This document shows, piece after piece, positions 30,611 to 39,435 of a stretch of DNA of 64,000 bases. The number at the start of each line of letters is the position of its first letter. The stretch's first letter is position 1. The notes under the pieces are model-generated. The model did no database searches. It worked only from the letters and a program-made list of their open reading frames with translations, and was not told where the DNA came from. Origin of the DNA: Verrucomicrobiota bacterium (GTDB lineage: Bacteria > Verrucomicrobiota > Verrucomicrobiia > Opitutales > Opitutaceae). Both the position numbers and the translations under genes were made by a program. The stretch is from contig JAEYUW010000047.1 in assembly GCA_023432225.1 (NCBI GenBank), forward strand, positions 1-64,000, read 5' to 3'.

Positions 30611-31498
30611 ATGGCCGGCGGCGCGAAAATCTGGATCGAAGCCGCGCGTCCGAAAACCCTGCCGGCCGCGGTGATTCCCGTGCTCGTCGGCACGGCATTC
30701 GCGCAGGCGGCGGGCGCGGGGAGCATCACGAAGGCGGCGGTCTGCCTCGTGTTTTCGCTGCTCGTGCAGATCGGCACTAATTTCGCGAACGACTATTTTG
30801 ATTTCGTGCAGGGCGCGGACACGCACGAGCGCGTCGGACCGCGGCGCGCGGTAGCGGCGGGATTGGTGTCGCCGCGCACCATGCTCATCGCGACTGCGCT
30901 GATGCTCGCGGCGGCCTTTGCGGTTGGGTTGCTGCTGGTGGCGGAGGGCGGCTGGATGCTGCTGCCGATCGGTGTGGTGAGCATCGTGTGCGCGCTCGCC
31001 TACACGGGCGGGCCGTATCCGCTCGGCTACAACGGACTCGGCGATCTGTTCGTGTTCATCTTCTTCGGCCTCGTGGCGGTGGGCGCGACGTTCTACGTGC
31101 AGGTGCACACCGTGACGCTGCCGGTGATGGCGGCGGCCGCGGCGGTCGGATTGCTCGCGGCGAATATTCTCGTCGCGAATAATTATCGCGACGTGGAGAC
31201 GGACGCGAAGGCCGGCAAGCGCACGCTGGTCGTGCGCTTCGGACGACGTTTCGCGTTGTGGCAATATGGCTTGTCGGCGTTGGCCGCGCTGGTGTGCGCG
31301 CCGCTGTTGATGCTGGCGGGGTGGCGCTGGCCGGTGTTGGTGCCGCTGGTGCTGGCGCCGTGGGCGATGCGGTTGACGCACCGGCTCGGAAACTCGATCG
31401 AGCCGCGCGAGCAGATCGCGGTGCTGGCGGACACGGCAAAGTTTCTCGCGGCGTTCGGCGTGTTGCTGAGTGCGGGCGTCGTTTGGGGCGCGCGGTGA
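30611..31498 (+). CDS. menA: 1,4-dihydroxy-2-naphthoate polyprenyltransferase
   Basis: A 295-residue membrane UbiA-family prenyltransferase that attaches the isoprenoid tail to 1,4-dihydroxy-2-naphthoate in menaquinone synthesis. The start ARPKTLPAAVIPVLVGTAFA is typical of MenA. The first Asp-rich motif is NFANDYFDFVQGADTHERVG near residue 57, and the second lies in NNYRDVETDAKAGKRTL near 190. Eight to nine membrane helices are expected. It sits three bases after a membrane protein gene, at the end of the acylphosphatase/ABC cluster and about 9 kb from menD. Confidence 0.94.
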   Translation: MAGGAKIWIEAARPKTLPAAVIPVLVGTAFAQAAGAGSITKAAVCLVFSLLVQIGTNFANDYFDFVQGADTHERVGPRRAVAAGLVSPRTMLIATALMLAAAFAVGLLLVAEGGWMLLPIGVVSIVCALAYTGGPYPLGYNGLGDLFVFIFFGLVAVGATFYVQVHTVTLPVMAAAAAVGLLAANILVANNYRDVETDAKAGKRTLVVRFGRRFALWQYGLSALAALVCAPLLMLAGWRWPVLVPLVLAPWAMRLTHRLGNSIEPREQIAVLADTAKFLAAFGVLLSAGVVWGAR

Positions 31499-31514
31499 GA
31501 TCGTCGCCAGGAAT

Positions 31515-31564
31515 GTAGGTGGCGCGCTTGTCGCGCCACAGTTGCGCGCGAGCGCGCAACCTAC
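31515..31564. repeat. Double hairpin between menA and the hydroxylase genes
   Basis: GTAGGTGGCGCG-CTTGT-CGCGCCAC is followed by GTTGCGCGCGAGCGCGCAAC and CTAC. The second hairpin with its CTAC (31541-31564) is identical to 63498-63521, while the first hairpin differs there. Confidence 0.9.
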
Positions 31565-31635
31565 GTGGTGAAAGATACCGTGCTCGTCAGCGGACTCAGA
31601 TCGGCTGCTATTTGGTGCACGGGCCCGATGGCTCC

Positions 31636-33939
31636 TCAGCTCCAGCGCAGGTCGTGCTTCGTGAACGGGAGCGAGCGGAGGCGTTTGCCGGTGGCGGCGA
31701 AGATCGCGTTGCACACGGCGGGCGGGAGCGGCGGGTAGCCGGGTTCGCCGAGGCCGGTGGGCGGGTTCTTGCTCTGGACGAAGTGCACGTCGACTTGTGG
31801 CGTGTCCATGATGCGCAGCAGCGGATACGTGTCGAAGTTGGCCTGCGTGACGCGACCGCGTTCGAGTGTGACTTCCTGCAGCCACGCGGCGCCGAGCGCG
31901 TCGATGACGGAACCCTGCACCTGGTTTTCCGCGCCGCTCAGGTTAATGATCGGTCCGACGTCGCCCACGACGGTAACGCGATGGACCTTCAACGTGCCGT
32001 CCGGCGCGACGCTGACTTCGGCGACTTCGGCGAAATAGCCGCGGTGGCTGAAGTGGAACGCGACGCCCTGGCCGGAGCCGCGTGGGAGTTTTTTGCCCCA
32101 ACCGGCCTTCTCGGCGACGGTGCGGAGGACGTTGGCCATGCGCGGTGCGTCGTAGGGAAGTCCGCGCGGACCGGGCGCGGGCATGACCTTGTCGCCGAGC
32201 AGATCGAGACGGAACTCAACCGGATCGCGACCGGCGGCGTGCGCGAGCTCGTCGATGAAGCTCTGCATCACGAACGCGATCGCATTGCTGCCGGGCGCGC
32301 GGAGCGGGCCGGTCGGCACGTTGGTGTTCACGATCGATTGCTCGAGGTGGAAGTTCGGCACGAAACGGCCGGGAAACTCAACCGGGCTGAGGCCGGCGCT
32401 GCTGCCGGGATCCTTGTCGTTGTTGAGGCCGACCGTGACGAAGTGATTCTGCCAAGCGATGAGTTTGCCCTGCGCGTCGACTGCACCTTTCAAATTGTGC
32501 CAGCCGCACGGGCGATAGAGGCCGTGTTGCGTGTCTTGCTCGCGCGTCCACGTGAGCTTCACGGGCACGCCGGCTTTTTGCGCGATCGCGGCGGCTTCGA
32601 TCACGTAGTCGTTCGCGAGGCGGCGGCCGAAACCGCCACCGATGCGCGTGAAGCGCACTTTGATTTTCTCCTTCGGAATCTTAAGCGTGTTCGCGACGAG
32701 ATCCTGCGCGCCGCCGGGCGTCTGGGTCGGCGCGAGAATTTCCATGCCACCGTCGGCGGTCGGCCACGCCATGGCGTTCATCGGTTCGAGCGTGGCGTGG
32801 TGGATGTAGGGATAAGTGTATTTCGCTTCGACGACTTTGGCGGCGCTCGCGAAGGCGGCGGCGACATCGCCGTCGTTGCGGAGAACCTGTCCGGGCTGCG
32901 CGGCGAGTTCGGTCGCGCGAGCGTCGAACGCGGCAGTGCTCTGGTTGGCGCCGGCGCCTTCGTCCCAGGTCACGCGCAGCGCGGCGCGGGCTTTGAACGC
33001 GGCCCACGTCGAGTCGGCGAGAATGGCGACGCCGGAGAGCAGACCGTTGTAGTTGCCGGTGCCGTCGATCACGAACGCGTCGCGCACGCCGGGCATGCCT
33101 TTGATTTGATCGAGATTCGCGGAGGCGACCTTGCCGCCGAACACGGGGCATTTTTCGTAGACCGCGTAGCGCATGCCGGCGATCTTTTGGTCGATGCCGA
33201 ACAACGGCTGGCCGGTGACGATTGCGGGATTGTCGACGCCGCCGACGCGCGAGCCGAGCAGCGTGAACTCGTCGGGCTCCTTCAGCTTGATCGTGCCTTC
33301 TTCGGGGATCGGCAACGTGGCGGCTTTCGTCGCGAGTTCGCCGTAGGTGAGGCGCCGGCCGGTCGGGCGGTGAACCACGGTGCCTTTCTCGGCGACGAGT
33401 TCGGACACGGGCACGTTCCACGTCTGCGCGGCGGCTTCGACGAGCATGGTGCGCGCGGTGGCGCCGGCTTTGCGGAGGAGGTCGTAATTTTGCGGCGTGG
33501 AGAGGGAGCCGCCGGCGAATTGGGCGCCGAGCTGCGGGTTGAGCGGTGCCTGCTCGATGACGACTTTCTCGAAATCGACCTCGAGTTCCTCGGCGACGAT
33601 CATCGGCAGCGAGGTTTTGATGCCTTGGCCGATCTCCGGATTTTTCGCGACGATCGTGATGACGTTGTCCGGCGTGATACGGATGAACGGATTCGGCGTG
33701 AAGGCGCGCGCGGTGTTGTCGAGCGCTTGCGCGGGTTGCGCGAAGGCATCGGGCAGGAGCGAGAAGCCGAGGGCAAAGCCGCCGCCGGCGAGCGCGGTGA
33801 CGCGGAGAAAATCGCGACGCGTGAGGGCAGCTGCCGGCTGCAGCGGCGGTCTATGACCGCCGTCGGTGCTCGCGGTGTCGTTCGGTCGGCGGTCATAGAC
33901 CGCCGCTACAGGGTTGGCGGAGGCGGAGTGTTTTTTCAT
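31636..33939 (-). CDS. Molybdopterin-dependent oxidoreductase large subunit (isoquinoline 1-oxidoreductase beta-like)
   Basis: A 767-residue xanthine-oxidase-family catalytic subunit. It resembles IorB-type aldehyde or N-heterocycle hydroxylases that use a molybdenum cofactor. A Tat signal is present ([20 protein letters not shown], Arg pair at 41-42), so the enzyme is periplasmic. The body has [19 protein letters not shown] near 100 and [10 protein letters not shown], features of the family. The start (33939) overlaps the small-subunit stop by four bases. Between this start and the Tat Arg pair, about 24 residues (11-34) come from a repeat hairpin read in frame. Substrate unknown. Confidence 0.92.
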   Translation of the reverse strand: MKKHSASANPVAAVYDRRPNDTASTDGGHRPPLQPAAALTRRDFLRVTALAGGGFALGFSLLPDAFAQPAQALDNTARAFTPNPFIRITPDNVITIVAKNPEIGQGIKTSLPMIVAEELEVDFEKVVIEQAPLNPQLGAQFAGGSLSTPQNYDLLRKAGATARTMLVEAAAQTWNVPVSELVAEKGTVVHRPTGRRLTYGELATKAATLPIPEEGTIKLKEPDEFTLLGSRVGGVDNPAIVTGQPLFGIDQKIAGMRYAVYEKCPVFGGKVASANLDQIKGMPGVRDAFVIDGTGNYNGLLSGVAILADSTWAAFKARAALRVTWDEGAGANQSTAAFDARATELAAQPGQVLRNDGDVAAAFASAAKVVEAKYTYPYIHHATLEPMNAMAWPTADGGMEILAPTQTPGGAQDLVANTLKIPKEKIKVRFTRIGGGFGRRLANDYVIEAAAIAQKAGVPVKLTWTREQDTQHGLYRPCGWHNLKGAVDAQGKLIAWQNHFVTVGLNNDKDPGSSAGLSPVEFPGRFVPNFHLEQSIVNTNVPTGPLRAPGSNAIAFVMQSFIDELAHAAGRDPVEFRLDLLGDKVMPAPGPRGLPYDAPRMANVLRTVAEKAGWGKKLPRGSGQGVAFHFSHRGYFAEVAEVSVAPDGTLKVHRVTVVGDVGPIINLSGAENQVQGSVIDALGAAWLQEVTLERGRVTQANFDTYPLLRIMDTPQVDVHFVQSKNPPTGLGEPGYPPLPPAVCNAIFAATGKRLRSLPFTKHDLRWS
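33840..33910. repeat. Double-hairpin repeat read in frame in the hydroxylase leader
   Basis: Perfect 21-nt arms AGCGGCGGTCTATGACCGCC-G (33842-33862) and their complement (33887-33907), ending CTACA. It is a sister of the element at 7089-7152. On the minus strand it is translated as VAAVYDRRP...GGHRPPLQP between the start codon and the Tat motif. Confidence 0.9.
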
Positions 33940-34403
33940 TTCGCGGCTCCTTTCTCGGCGGCGTCTTTGATCGCGGCGCGGATGCGCAGATAGGTGCCGC
34001 AGCGGCAGAGGTTGCCGGCCATCGTGCCGTCGATCTCCTCGTCGCTCGGGTGCGGGTTGTTTTTCAGCAGGGCGGCGGCGGTCATGATTTGACCGGACTG
34101 GCAATAGCCGCACTGCGGGACGTCGTGGTCGATCCACGCTTTTTGCAGCGGGTGCGAGCCGTCGGGCGAGAGCCCTTCGATCGTCGTGATCTGCATGCCT
34201 ACGACGGTCGAGACGGGGAACTGGCACGAGCGCACCGGTGTGCCGTTGAGGTGCACGGTGCACGCGCCGCATTGGCCGATGCCGCAGCCGTATTTGGTGC
34301 CGACGAGTTCGAGGGTATCGCGCAGGACCCAGAGCAGCGGAGTGTCCGCCGCCACTTCTACGGTGCGGGCCTGCCCATTCACGTTCAGGGTAAACTTGGG
34401 CAT
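33936..34403 (-). CDS. 2Fe-2S small subunit of a molybdenum hydroxylase (isoquinoline 1-oxidoreductase alpha-like)
   Basis: A 155-residue electron-transfer subunit. The plant-type [2Fe-2S] site is [15 protein letters not shown] with Cys 40, 45, 48 and 60. The second cluster uses QCGYCQSGQ near 99 and [10 protein letters not shown] near 134. It has no signal sequence, so it is probably exported with the Tat-bearing large subunit. It overlaps that gene by four bases. It would pass electrons from the Mo site to an external acceptor, perhaps a cytochrome, as in related enzymes. Confidence 0.95.
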   Translation of the reverse strand: MPKFTLNVNGQARTVEVAADTPLLWVLRDTLELVGTKYGCGIGQCGACTVHLNGTPVRSCQFPVSTVVGMQITTIEGLSPDGSHPLQKAWIDHDVPQCGYCQSGQIMTAAALLKNNPHPSDEEIDGTMAGNLCRCGTYLRIRAAIKDAAEKGAAK

Positions 34404-34463
34404 GGAAGGAAAGCTGCGGCTAACGTGTTGAAGGCGGCGCGGGCGTCAAGCGGTGTGCGGCGA

Positions 34464-34524
34464 GTGGCGCGGGCGTCTCGCCTGCAAGTTCGGCCGGAAG
34501 CAGGCGAGACGCCTGCGCTACTTT
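34464..34524. repeat. GCAGGCGTCTCGCCTGC double hairpin
   Basis: GGGCGTCTCGCC-TGC and GCAGGCGAGACGCCTGC lie in opposite orientations, ending GCGCTACTTT. It has the same design as 39382-39435. It fills the middle of the gap between the hydroxylase operon and the next gene. The rest of the gap (34525-34605) contains only GCGC-rich sequence with a short inverted AACGCGCT-like pair. Confidence 0.8.
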
Positions 34525-34605
34525 CAGCGGCGCGGAGGTGGAGCGCGTTGACCGCAACGCGCTCGGAACGGGTTGAGGTCACCCCGTTCCACCTGGCGGA
34601 ACTCT

Positions 34606-35133
34606 TCAGCGCGCTTTGCTGCGTTGCACGACCCACGCGATGATCGCTGCGTCGTCGTTCTCGTGACGCCAGGCGAGGCTCATGAACTCGGCGGGATGGA
34701 TGTCGTGCTCCTTGAAGAAGCGCCGGTCGCCGCCGCACGAATACATCAGCGAGGGCGGCAGCTCGCCGCGCAGCTTGGCCTTCGTCTTCGGGATGATGCG
34801 CGGGAGCCACGAGATGCCCTGCACAGCGGCGTCCTTCGGCGGCAGTGACGATTCGTCGAGCACGCGCTCCGAGGCTTTGCCGCCTTGGGCGTTCAAGAAA
34901 TAGTCACGCCGAACCAGCTCGATCGCGAGCGCGCGGTCGTAGCCGGGCTCGCCGCCGTTCAGGTGGTCCTCGGCGTAGTCGTAGAGGTGCTGGCTGTTGA
35001 TGCCGTTGGCGGCGAGGAACGCCTTTTCGTTGGCGTCGAAAAACGTGTCGGCGCCGCGCTGCCCGGCGGCGTATTGCTTCACGGCCTTCTCGTAGAGGGC
35101 GCGGAACTGGTCGGCGAAATCGTAGTGCTTCAT
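34606..35133 (-). CDS. Conserved hypothetical protein (DUF5069-like)
   Basis: A 175-residue soluble protein. The N-terminal half is helical (HYDFADQFRALYEKAVKQY). The middle has ISWLPRIIPKTKAKLRGELP and the C-terminus MYSCGGDRRFFKEHDIHPAE followed by SLAWRHENDDAAIIAWV. This layout recalls the DUF5069 family, a small uncharacterised group; I hold that loosely. The start is ATG 35133, 22 bases after the kinase gene on the same strand, so the two may be co-transcribed. No membrane segment or signal. Confidence 0.75.
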   Translation of the reverse strand: MKHYDFADQFRALYEKAVKQYAAGQRGADTFFDANEKAFLAANGINSQHLYDYAEDHLNGGEPGYDRALAIELVRRDYFLNAQGGKASERVLDESSLPPKDAAVQGISWLPRIIPKTKAKLRGELPPSLMYSCGGDRRFFKEHDIHPAEFMSLAWRHENDDAAIIAWVVQRSKAR

Positions 35134-35155
35134 CGCCGACGAAGAGGAATCGCGA

Positions 35156-36535
35156 TCAGGCGATTTGCAACCGGCCAATTGCCACGCGCGCGCGGAAAAC
35201 GGTGCCGTTCGCTCCGGTGGAGACGAGTTCGAGGTCGCCGTCCATTTGGCGCGCGAGCAGGCGGCTGATCGAGAGGCCGAGACCGGTGCCGCCGCCGCCG
35301 CTCGCGCCGGGTGTGAAGAGTCGCGGCAATAATTCCGGCGCGATGCCGCCGGCTTGGTCCGAAACGGTGAGGTGCACTTCGCCGGCGCACTCGGTCAGCT
35401 CGACCAGAATCGCCTGGCCAGCGCTCGAGGCGCGCACGGCGTTTTGCACGAGGTTCGTGGCGATCAGGCAGAGCAGGCTGCCGCGGTGATTGTCGAGCGA
35501 GCGATGCGTGCGGTTGACGACGTCGAGTTGCACGCCGCGCGGATTGGCGTGGGCCTCGCCGCGCTGGCGGATGAGCGTGGCGATTTCGTCGGTGGAGATT
35601 TCGTAGGTGGCGCCGGTGCGCATGTCGCCGAGCAGGGCGACGACTTCGGCGATGAGCGCCTGCATGCGCTCGGTGTGAAAAGCGACGGATTCGAGATCGG
35701 GCTTTTCGCTCGGAGAGACGGCGGAGCGCAGACTGGCGACGGAGCCTTGGAGGCCGTGGATGAGGTGCGAGGTGATCTGGCCGAGAGCGGAGGCTTTGGC
35801 GGCGAGCGTCAGCTCGAGATTGGCGCGGGCGAGGCGCTCGTTGCGTTCGGCGACGAGGCGTTGCGCCCGGAGCAGGGCGAAGCAAGCGCCGCCGAGGACC
35901 AGCACGGCGGCAATCGCGCCGGCGGCGAGAATGGCCCAGGTGTGTTCGTCGAGGCGGGTTTCGATGGCCGCGAGTTCGCCGGCGAGCGCGCGGGCGTCGA
36001 TGTAGTATTGCGCGAAGCCGTTGGGTTGGGTGCGGCCGGGTTCGACGAGCGGGAGGAGCACTTCGAGCACGGGCGCCGTGGTGTGGGGCTGGGCGCCGCG
36101 GAAGTAGCGATCGAGCGGGAACTCGGCATGATAGCGGCTGATGGGAGCGTTGCCGAGAAGCGTCACGTAGTCGTTCGCTGCGAGTTCGGCGAAGAGCAAG
36201 GTATCGGGCACGGCGCGCAGGAGGTCGCCTTGTTCGTTGAACACGGCGACGGCGAGCATGCCGTCCTGTTGCGCGGCGGGCAGCACGGCGTCGAGCATCT
36301 CGGCGGCGCGGAGCGCACGCGGGGCGACGCGTTTGCTGGCGGCGGCGATTTGCTGGCGCGTGACCGGCGAGAGGACGGCGGAGTCGCGGTTGACGACGGT
36401 GCGGCGAATTTCGCGGTGCAGCCCGTCGCGGAAGTAAAGGAGCAACGCGCCGAAAATCAGGAGCAGCAGCGCGCCCGCGCCGAGCGTGGCAGCGAGGAGC
36501 GTGTTACGGGCTGGCAGGGTGGAGCGGAACATCAC
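35156..36535 (-). CDS. Membrane sensor histidine kinase with unusual H box
   Basis: A 459-residue kinase. Membrane helices at about 13-35 and 205-228 flank a periplasmic sensor domain. A linker helix leads to the dimerisation region, with His in ITSHLIHGLQGSVASL near 260. The usual acidic residue right after the phospho-acceptor His is Gly here. The ATPase domain is complete: NLVQNAVRAS, SDQAGGIAP, GTGLGLSISRLLA. No adjacent response regulator is present. The nearest is the NtrC-type gene at 39432, across two envelope genes, and it may be the partner. Confidence 0.88.
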   Translation of the reverse strand: MMFRSTLPARNTLLAATLGAGALLLLIFGALLLYFRDGLHREIRRTVVNRDSAVLSPVTRQQIAAASKRVAPRALRAAEMLDAVLPAAQQDGMLAVAVFNEQGDLLRAVPDTLLFAELAANDYVTLLGNAPISRYHAEFPLDRYFRGAQPHTTAPVLEVLLPLVEPGRTQPNGFAQYYIDARALAGELAAIETRLDEHTWAILAAGAIAAVLVLGGACFALLRAQRLVAERNERLARANLELTLAAKASALGQITSHLIHGLQGSVASLRSAVSPSEKPDLESVAFHTERMQALIAEVVALLGDMRTGATYEISTDEIATLIRQRGEAHANPRGVQLDVVNRTHRSLDNHRGSLLCLIATNLVQNAVRASSAGQAILVELTECAGEVHLTVSDQAGGIAPELLPRLFTPGASGGGGTGLGLSISRLLARQMDGDLELVSTGANGTVFRARVAIGRLQIA

Positions 36536-36612
36536 GCGATGAAACGCCGGTGGTCGCGGAAGCCTGCCTCGTGCGCCAAACGTGCGCAGCGTGATGCGCG
36601 CGGCGCAGCGTG

Positions 36613-36674
36613 GTAGCGGAATTCGTGAGAATTTCGCGGTTCGTCGCTCGCGAAAGCCTCACGGCTTCCGCTAC
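36613..36674. repeat. GTAGCGGAATTC double hairpin
   Basis: GTAGCGGAATTC-GTGA-GAATTTCGC is followed by GCGAAAGCC-TCAC-GGCTTCCGCTAC. Nearly the same element occurs at 38289-38353, so the pair brackets the gene between. Confidence 0.88.
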
Positions 36675-36728
36675 ACGGCGAATGCAGCCGGGTGACGCGG
36701 AGAGGTGCGGTTGCGCGGTGGTGCACGG

Positions 36729-38339
36729 TCATTCGGGGACGGCTTGCCAGTCCTTCAGGCCGGTGAGGTCGAGTGCGGCGACGGCGGCGTTGAAGAGGAG
36801 GTCGCGTTGCGCGGGCGTGAGGCCGGGCTGGAGCACGGCGGTGCGGTAATCCTGATAAAGCGCGCGCAGCTGCTGCTGTTTGAAGGCGGCCGCGAAATCG
36901 GTGAGGAGCGCGTCGACCGACTTCGTGGCGCCGGCGGGCGAGTTGGCGGCGTGGCGCGCGACTTCCTCGCGCAGGGCGCGTGCTTCGGTGGCGAGCGCGG
37001 CGATGCGGCTGCGGTTTTCGGCTTCGAAGGCGGCGAGCGCGGCGCGGGCGGCGTCGGCGGATTTTTCCTTTTTGTCGCCGCGCGCGGTGGACTCGGGCTG
37101 CGCTTGCTGGCGTGCGACGCGCTGGAGGTTCGCCTTGTTGCGCAGGTAGGTTTCGATGCGTTGCTCGAGCTCGGGTGGCAGATGGGCGCGTGGCGCGGCG
37201 GGGCGCGCGGAGTCGATGCCGGCGAGTTCGCGGCGGATTGCCTCGGCGGCGCTCTCGAGTTCGAGAAAGCGTGGCTCCTGTTGGGTGGCAAGTTCACGCA
37301 GGGCGCGTTCGCGCTTCGAGTCGCTGTCGCGGTCGAGGGAGAAGAGGGCGTCGCGCAGCTCGCGTTTCAGCGTGCGCTTCTGGGCCGTGAAGGCATCGAT
37401 CTGGGCCGCGAGGGTGGAAGGGATTTCCACGGGCACGCGGAGGCGTGAGCCGTGCGGGAGAAAGAAGATCGTCTCGTCCGGCGCGAAGTCGGAGGCGTCG
37501 CCGAGGTCGGTTTCGCCGAGCGCGGCGGCGAGTTCGATGACGATCTCGCGGAGCAACTGACGCTGTGGGACGGAGAGGCCTTCCTGATAGTAGGTCGCGG
37601 CACGGAGGACGGCGAGTTCGTCGCCGAGGAGTTCTTGCGCGGTGCGTTTGCTGTTGGTGTCGCCGAGGCGCCAGTTGCGGTGCTGGTTCCAATCGGCGTC
37701 GGCGACGAGGAAGCCGCCGCGATAGAGGTCGCGCCGCAGCGCATCGCCCATGGCCGCGAGTTCGGTGAGCGCGGCGTCGGCGGGGGCGGCGGGAGGGGCG
37801 GGAGAGTTCGGATTCTCGGCGGCGAGCGACTGGCGGAGCTCGGTGAGGGCGGCGGAGCGTTTGCGACGGTAGAGCTCGAGGCGCTCGCGCATGCGGCGAT
37901 CGAGGCCGCCTTTCGCGAGTCGCGAGCTGAGCGGGGCGAAGAAGAGTTCGTTGCTCTCGGAGTTGAGGTCGTTCCAAATCGCGTCACGCACGGCGGGCGC
38001 GGCCGGAAGTTCGGTTTCGAGAGCGGGGATGGTCGCCGGAAAATAAACCGGCATGAGCTCGGTGAGCGCAGTGCGGTTGGACAGACCGGGAAACTGCTGG
38101 GCGTCGCGCAGAAAGTTGGGATCGCGCGGCGCGGGGCGGGATTGCGGTGCGCCGCCGCCACTGCTGCCCTGTCCGGCGATGGTGGCCTCGGCTTGCGCAC
38201 GGGCCAGCGATGCCGCGGCGAGAAGCGTGAGGGCGATCAGCGCGAGCGCGGCGGCTTGACGCAGCGGTCGGGAGGAACGCGGCGGAGTGGGAGCGGAATT
38301 CGTCGGAATTTCGCGGTGCGAGCGTGGCGAAAGCCTCAC
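36729..38339 (-). CDS. Exported coiled-coil protein of unknown function
   Basis: About 536 residues if translation starts at the GTG at 38337-38339. A signal peptide follows (LRQAAALALIALTLLAAASLARAQA), so the product is secreted or periplasmic. The rest is rich in Ala, Arg, Glu and Leu, with long helical runs (for example RRMRERLELYRRKRSAALTE and FEAENRSRIAALATEARALR) that suggest coiled coils. I recognise no family. The frame stays open to 38516, but that stretch does not look coding. Any start near the signal peptide lies inside or beside a repeat element (38289-38353), so the start is uncertain. Confidence 0.72.
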   Translation of the reverse strand: MRLSPRSHREIPTNSAPTPPRSSRPLRQAAALALIALTLLAAASLARAQAEATIAGQGSSGGGAPQSRPAPRDPNFLRDAQQFPGLSNRTALTELMPVYFPATIPALETELPAAPAVRDAIWNDLNSESNELFFAPLSSRLAKGGLDRRMRERLELYRRKRSAALTELRQSLAAENPNSPAPPAAPADAALTELAAMGDALRRDLYRGGFLVADADWNQHRNWRLGDTNSKRTAQELLGDELAVLRAATYYQEGLSVPQRQLLREIVIELAAALGETDLGDASDFAPDETIFFLPHGSRLRVPVEIPSTLAAQIDAFTAQKRTLKRELRDALFSLDRDSDSKRERALRELATQQEPRFLELESAAEAIRRELAGIDSARPAAPRAHLPPELEQRIETYLRNKANLQRVARQQAQPESTARGDKKEKSADAARAALAAFEAENRSRIAALATEARALREEVARHAANSPAGATKSVDALLTDFAAAFKQQQLRALYQDYRTAVLQPGLTPAQRDLLFNAAVAALDLTGLKDWQAVPE

Positions 38340-38353
38340 GGCTTCCTCTACCG
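38289..38353. repeat. GGAGCGGAATTC double hairpin at a gene start
   Basis: GGAGCGGAATTC-GTC-GGAATTTCGC and GCGAAAGCC-TCAC-GGCTTCC-TCTACC. It is almost the same as 36613-36674. It overlaps the likely start of the exported protein gene. Confidence 0.85.
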
Positions 38354-38552
38354 GAGGAGCGGCGAGGGAGCGCGCGGAGGAGGGGAGCGGAGCGGACACG
38401 ACGGGACGATTCAGAGGGAGGCGATGCGCAAGTCGAGCGCGCAGAGGTCGCCCCGGGCGCCCGCCGCCTGTGATGCCTGGCCGACCAGACCAGTGGACAC
38501 ACACGTAGCTTCGCATCGACGAAGCGGCGGGCGATAACCCCGGGGCTTAAAC

Positions 38553-39197
38553 TCAGAAGCGGAATTCGAGGCCGGCGCCGATCAGGTGGGCGTCGTAGGC
38601 CTCGAGGGCGGAGTAGCTGTAGGTGACGGACGCGCCGACGTGGGAGTTGAAGCGGTAAGCGAGCTTCACTTCGCCGCCGAAGCGCAGTTTGGTGCGCGTG
38701 TCCTGATAGATGATCGGCAGCGGGCCCGGGAGCAGGAGGGTGTTCACGCCGGTGTTGGTGAACGTGAAGTCGGAGCGCTCGACGTGCAGGAGCGGCGTGA
38801 CCGACGCCGAGAACCCGCCGCGCTCGACGACCCGGAACGGCAGAGCGACGGTGTAGAGCTGCGTGGATTGTTCGTAGAGGTAGAACGTCTGCGCCTGGAT
38901 CACCGGACCCGTGTCCGGAAAGATGGCGCCAGACGCAGCGCGCTTCGAAATGCGCACGTCGCCGATCGAGGTGTAGCGGAGTTCCGCGCCAATGACGGGC
39001 GTGAATTCATAGCCGACCGCAAACGTGAACGCGCTGGACGGCAAGTCCTCCTGATCGAGTTTCTCGCCGACGTCGCCGATCGATGGCGTGCCGGAGAATT
39101 CGAGCTTGGACGCGCGAAAATCGACGTAGACGCCGGCGGAGGTTGCCGTGGCGACGCCGAGGGTGAGCAGGGAGAATAGGATAGGTTTGATTGTCAT
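38553..39197 (-). CDS. Outer-membrane beta-barrel protein
   Basis: A 214-residue protein. A signal peptide (MTIKPILFSLLTLGVATATSAG) is followed by alternating strands (for example FTFAVGYEFTPVIGAELRYTS, GEVKLAYRFNSHVGASVTYSY) and a C-terminal GLEFRF with terminal Phe, a hallmark of outer-membrane barrels. About eight strands would fit the length. It has no specific family motif. Gene order puts it between a coiled-coil exported protein and the activator at 39432. Confidence 0.85.
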   Translation of the reverse strand: MTIKPILFSLLTLGVATATSAGVYVDFRASKLEFSGTPSIGDVGEKLDQEDLPSSAFTFAVGYEFTPVIGAELRYTSIGDVRISKRAASGAIFPDTGPVIQAQTFYLYEQSTQLYTVALPFRVVERGGFSASVTPLLHVERSDFTFTNTGVNTLLLPGPLPIIYQDTRTKLRFGGEVKLAYRFNSHVGASVTYSYSALEAYDAHLIGAGLEFRF

Positions 39198-39316
39198 GGC
39201 GCCTGCCTCTTTGCCATGCGCGTGCCAACGTGCGGCGCGATGTGCTCAAGTGGCGATGGCCGAGAAAGATAAAATGAAAGAGCGCGAAAGCCGGTTGCGG
39301 GCGGCGCGGCGCGACT

Positions 39317-39378
39317 GGCTGAATGCAGCCAGGTTTGGGCACGGACGAGCGAGGAGTGTTGGCTGAAAGCAGCCACGC
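39317..39378. repeat. Paired TGGCTGAAxGCAGCCA hairpins
   Basis: CTGGCTGAATGCAGCCAG and TTGGCTGAAAGCAGCCAC, two small stems about 15 bases apart. They lie just before the next repeat at 39382. Confidence 0.75.
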
Positions 39379-39381
39379 GGC

Positions 39382-39435
39382 GTAGTGCAGGCGTCTCGCC
39401 TGCAATGACCGGAGCAGGCGGGACGCCTGCGCTAC
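39382..39435. repeat. GTAG...CTAC double hairpin overlapping a stop codon
   Basis: GTAGTGCAGGCGTCTCGCCTGC and GCAGGCGGGACGCCTGCGCTAC face each other. The terminal GTAG (minus strand) supplies the TAG stop at 39432-39434 of the regulator gene. Confidence 0.88.

Noticed and set aside
31519..33993. An 824-codon open frame opposite the hydroxylase large subunit
   Set aside because: No motif or start signal; the minus-strand gene has strong family signatures and fixed overlap with its partner.
38340..38516. An N-terminal extension of the exported coiled-coil protein
   Set aside because: It would put about 60 Arg/Pro-rich residues before a clear signal peptide and contains repeat sequence; it is unlikely to be translated.
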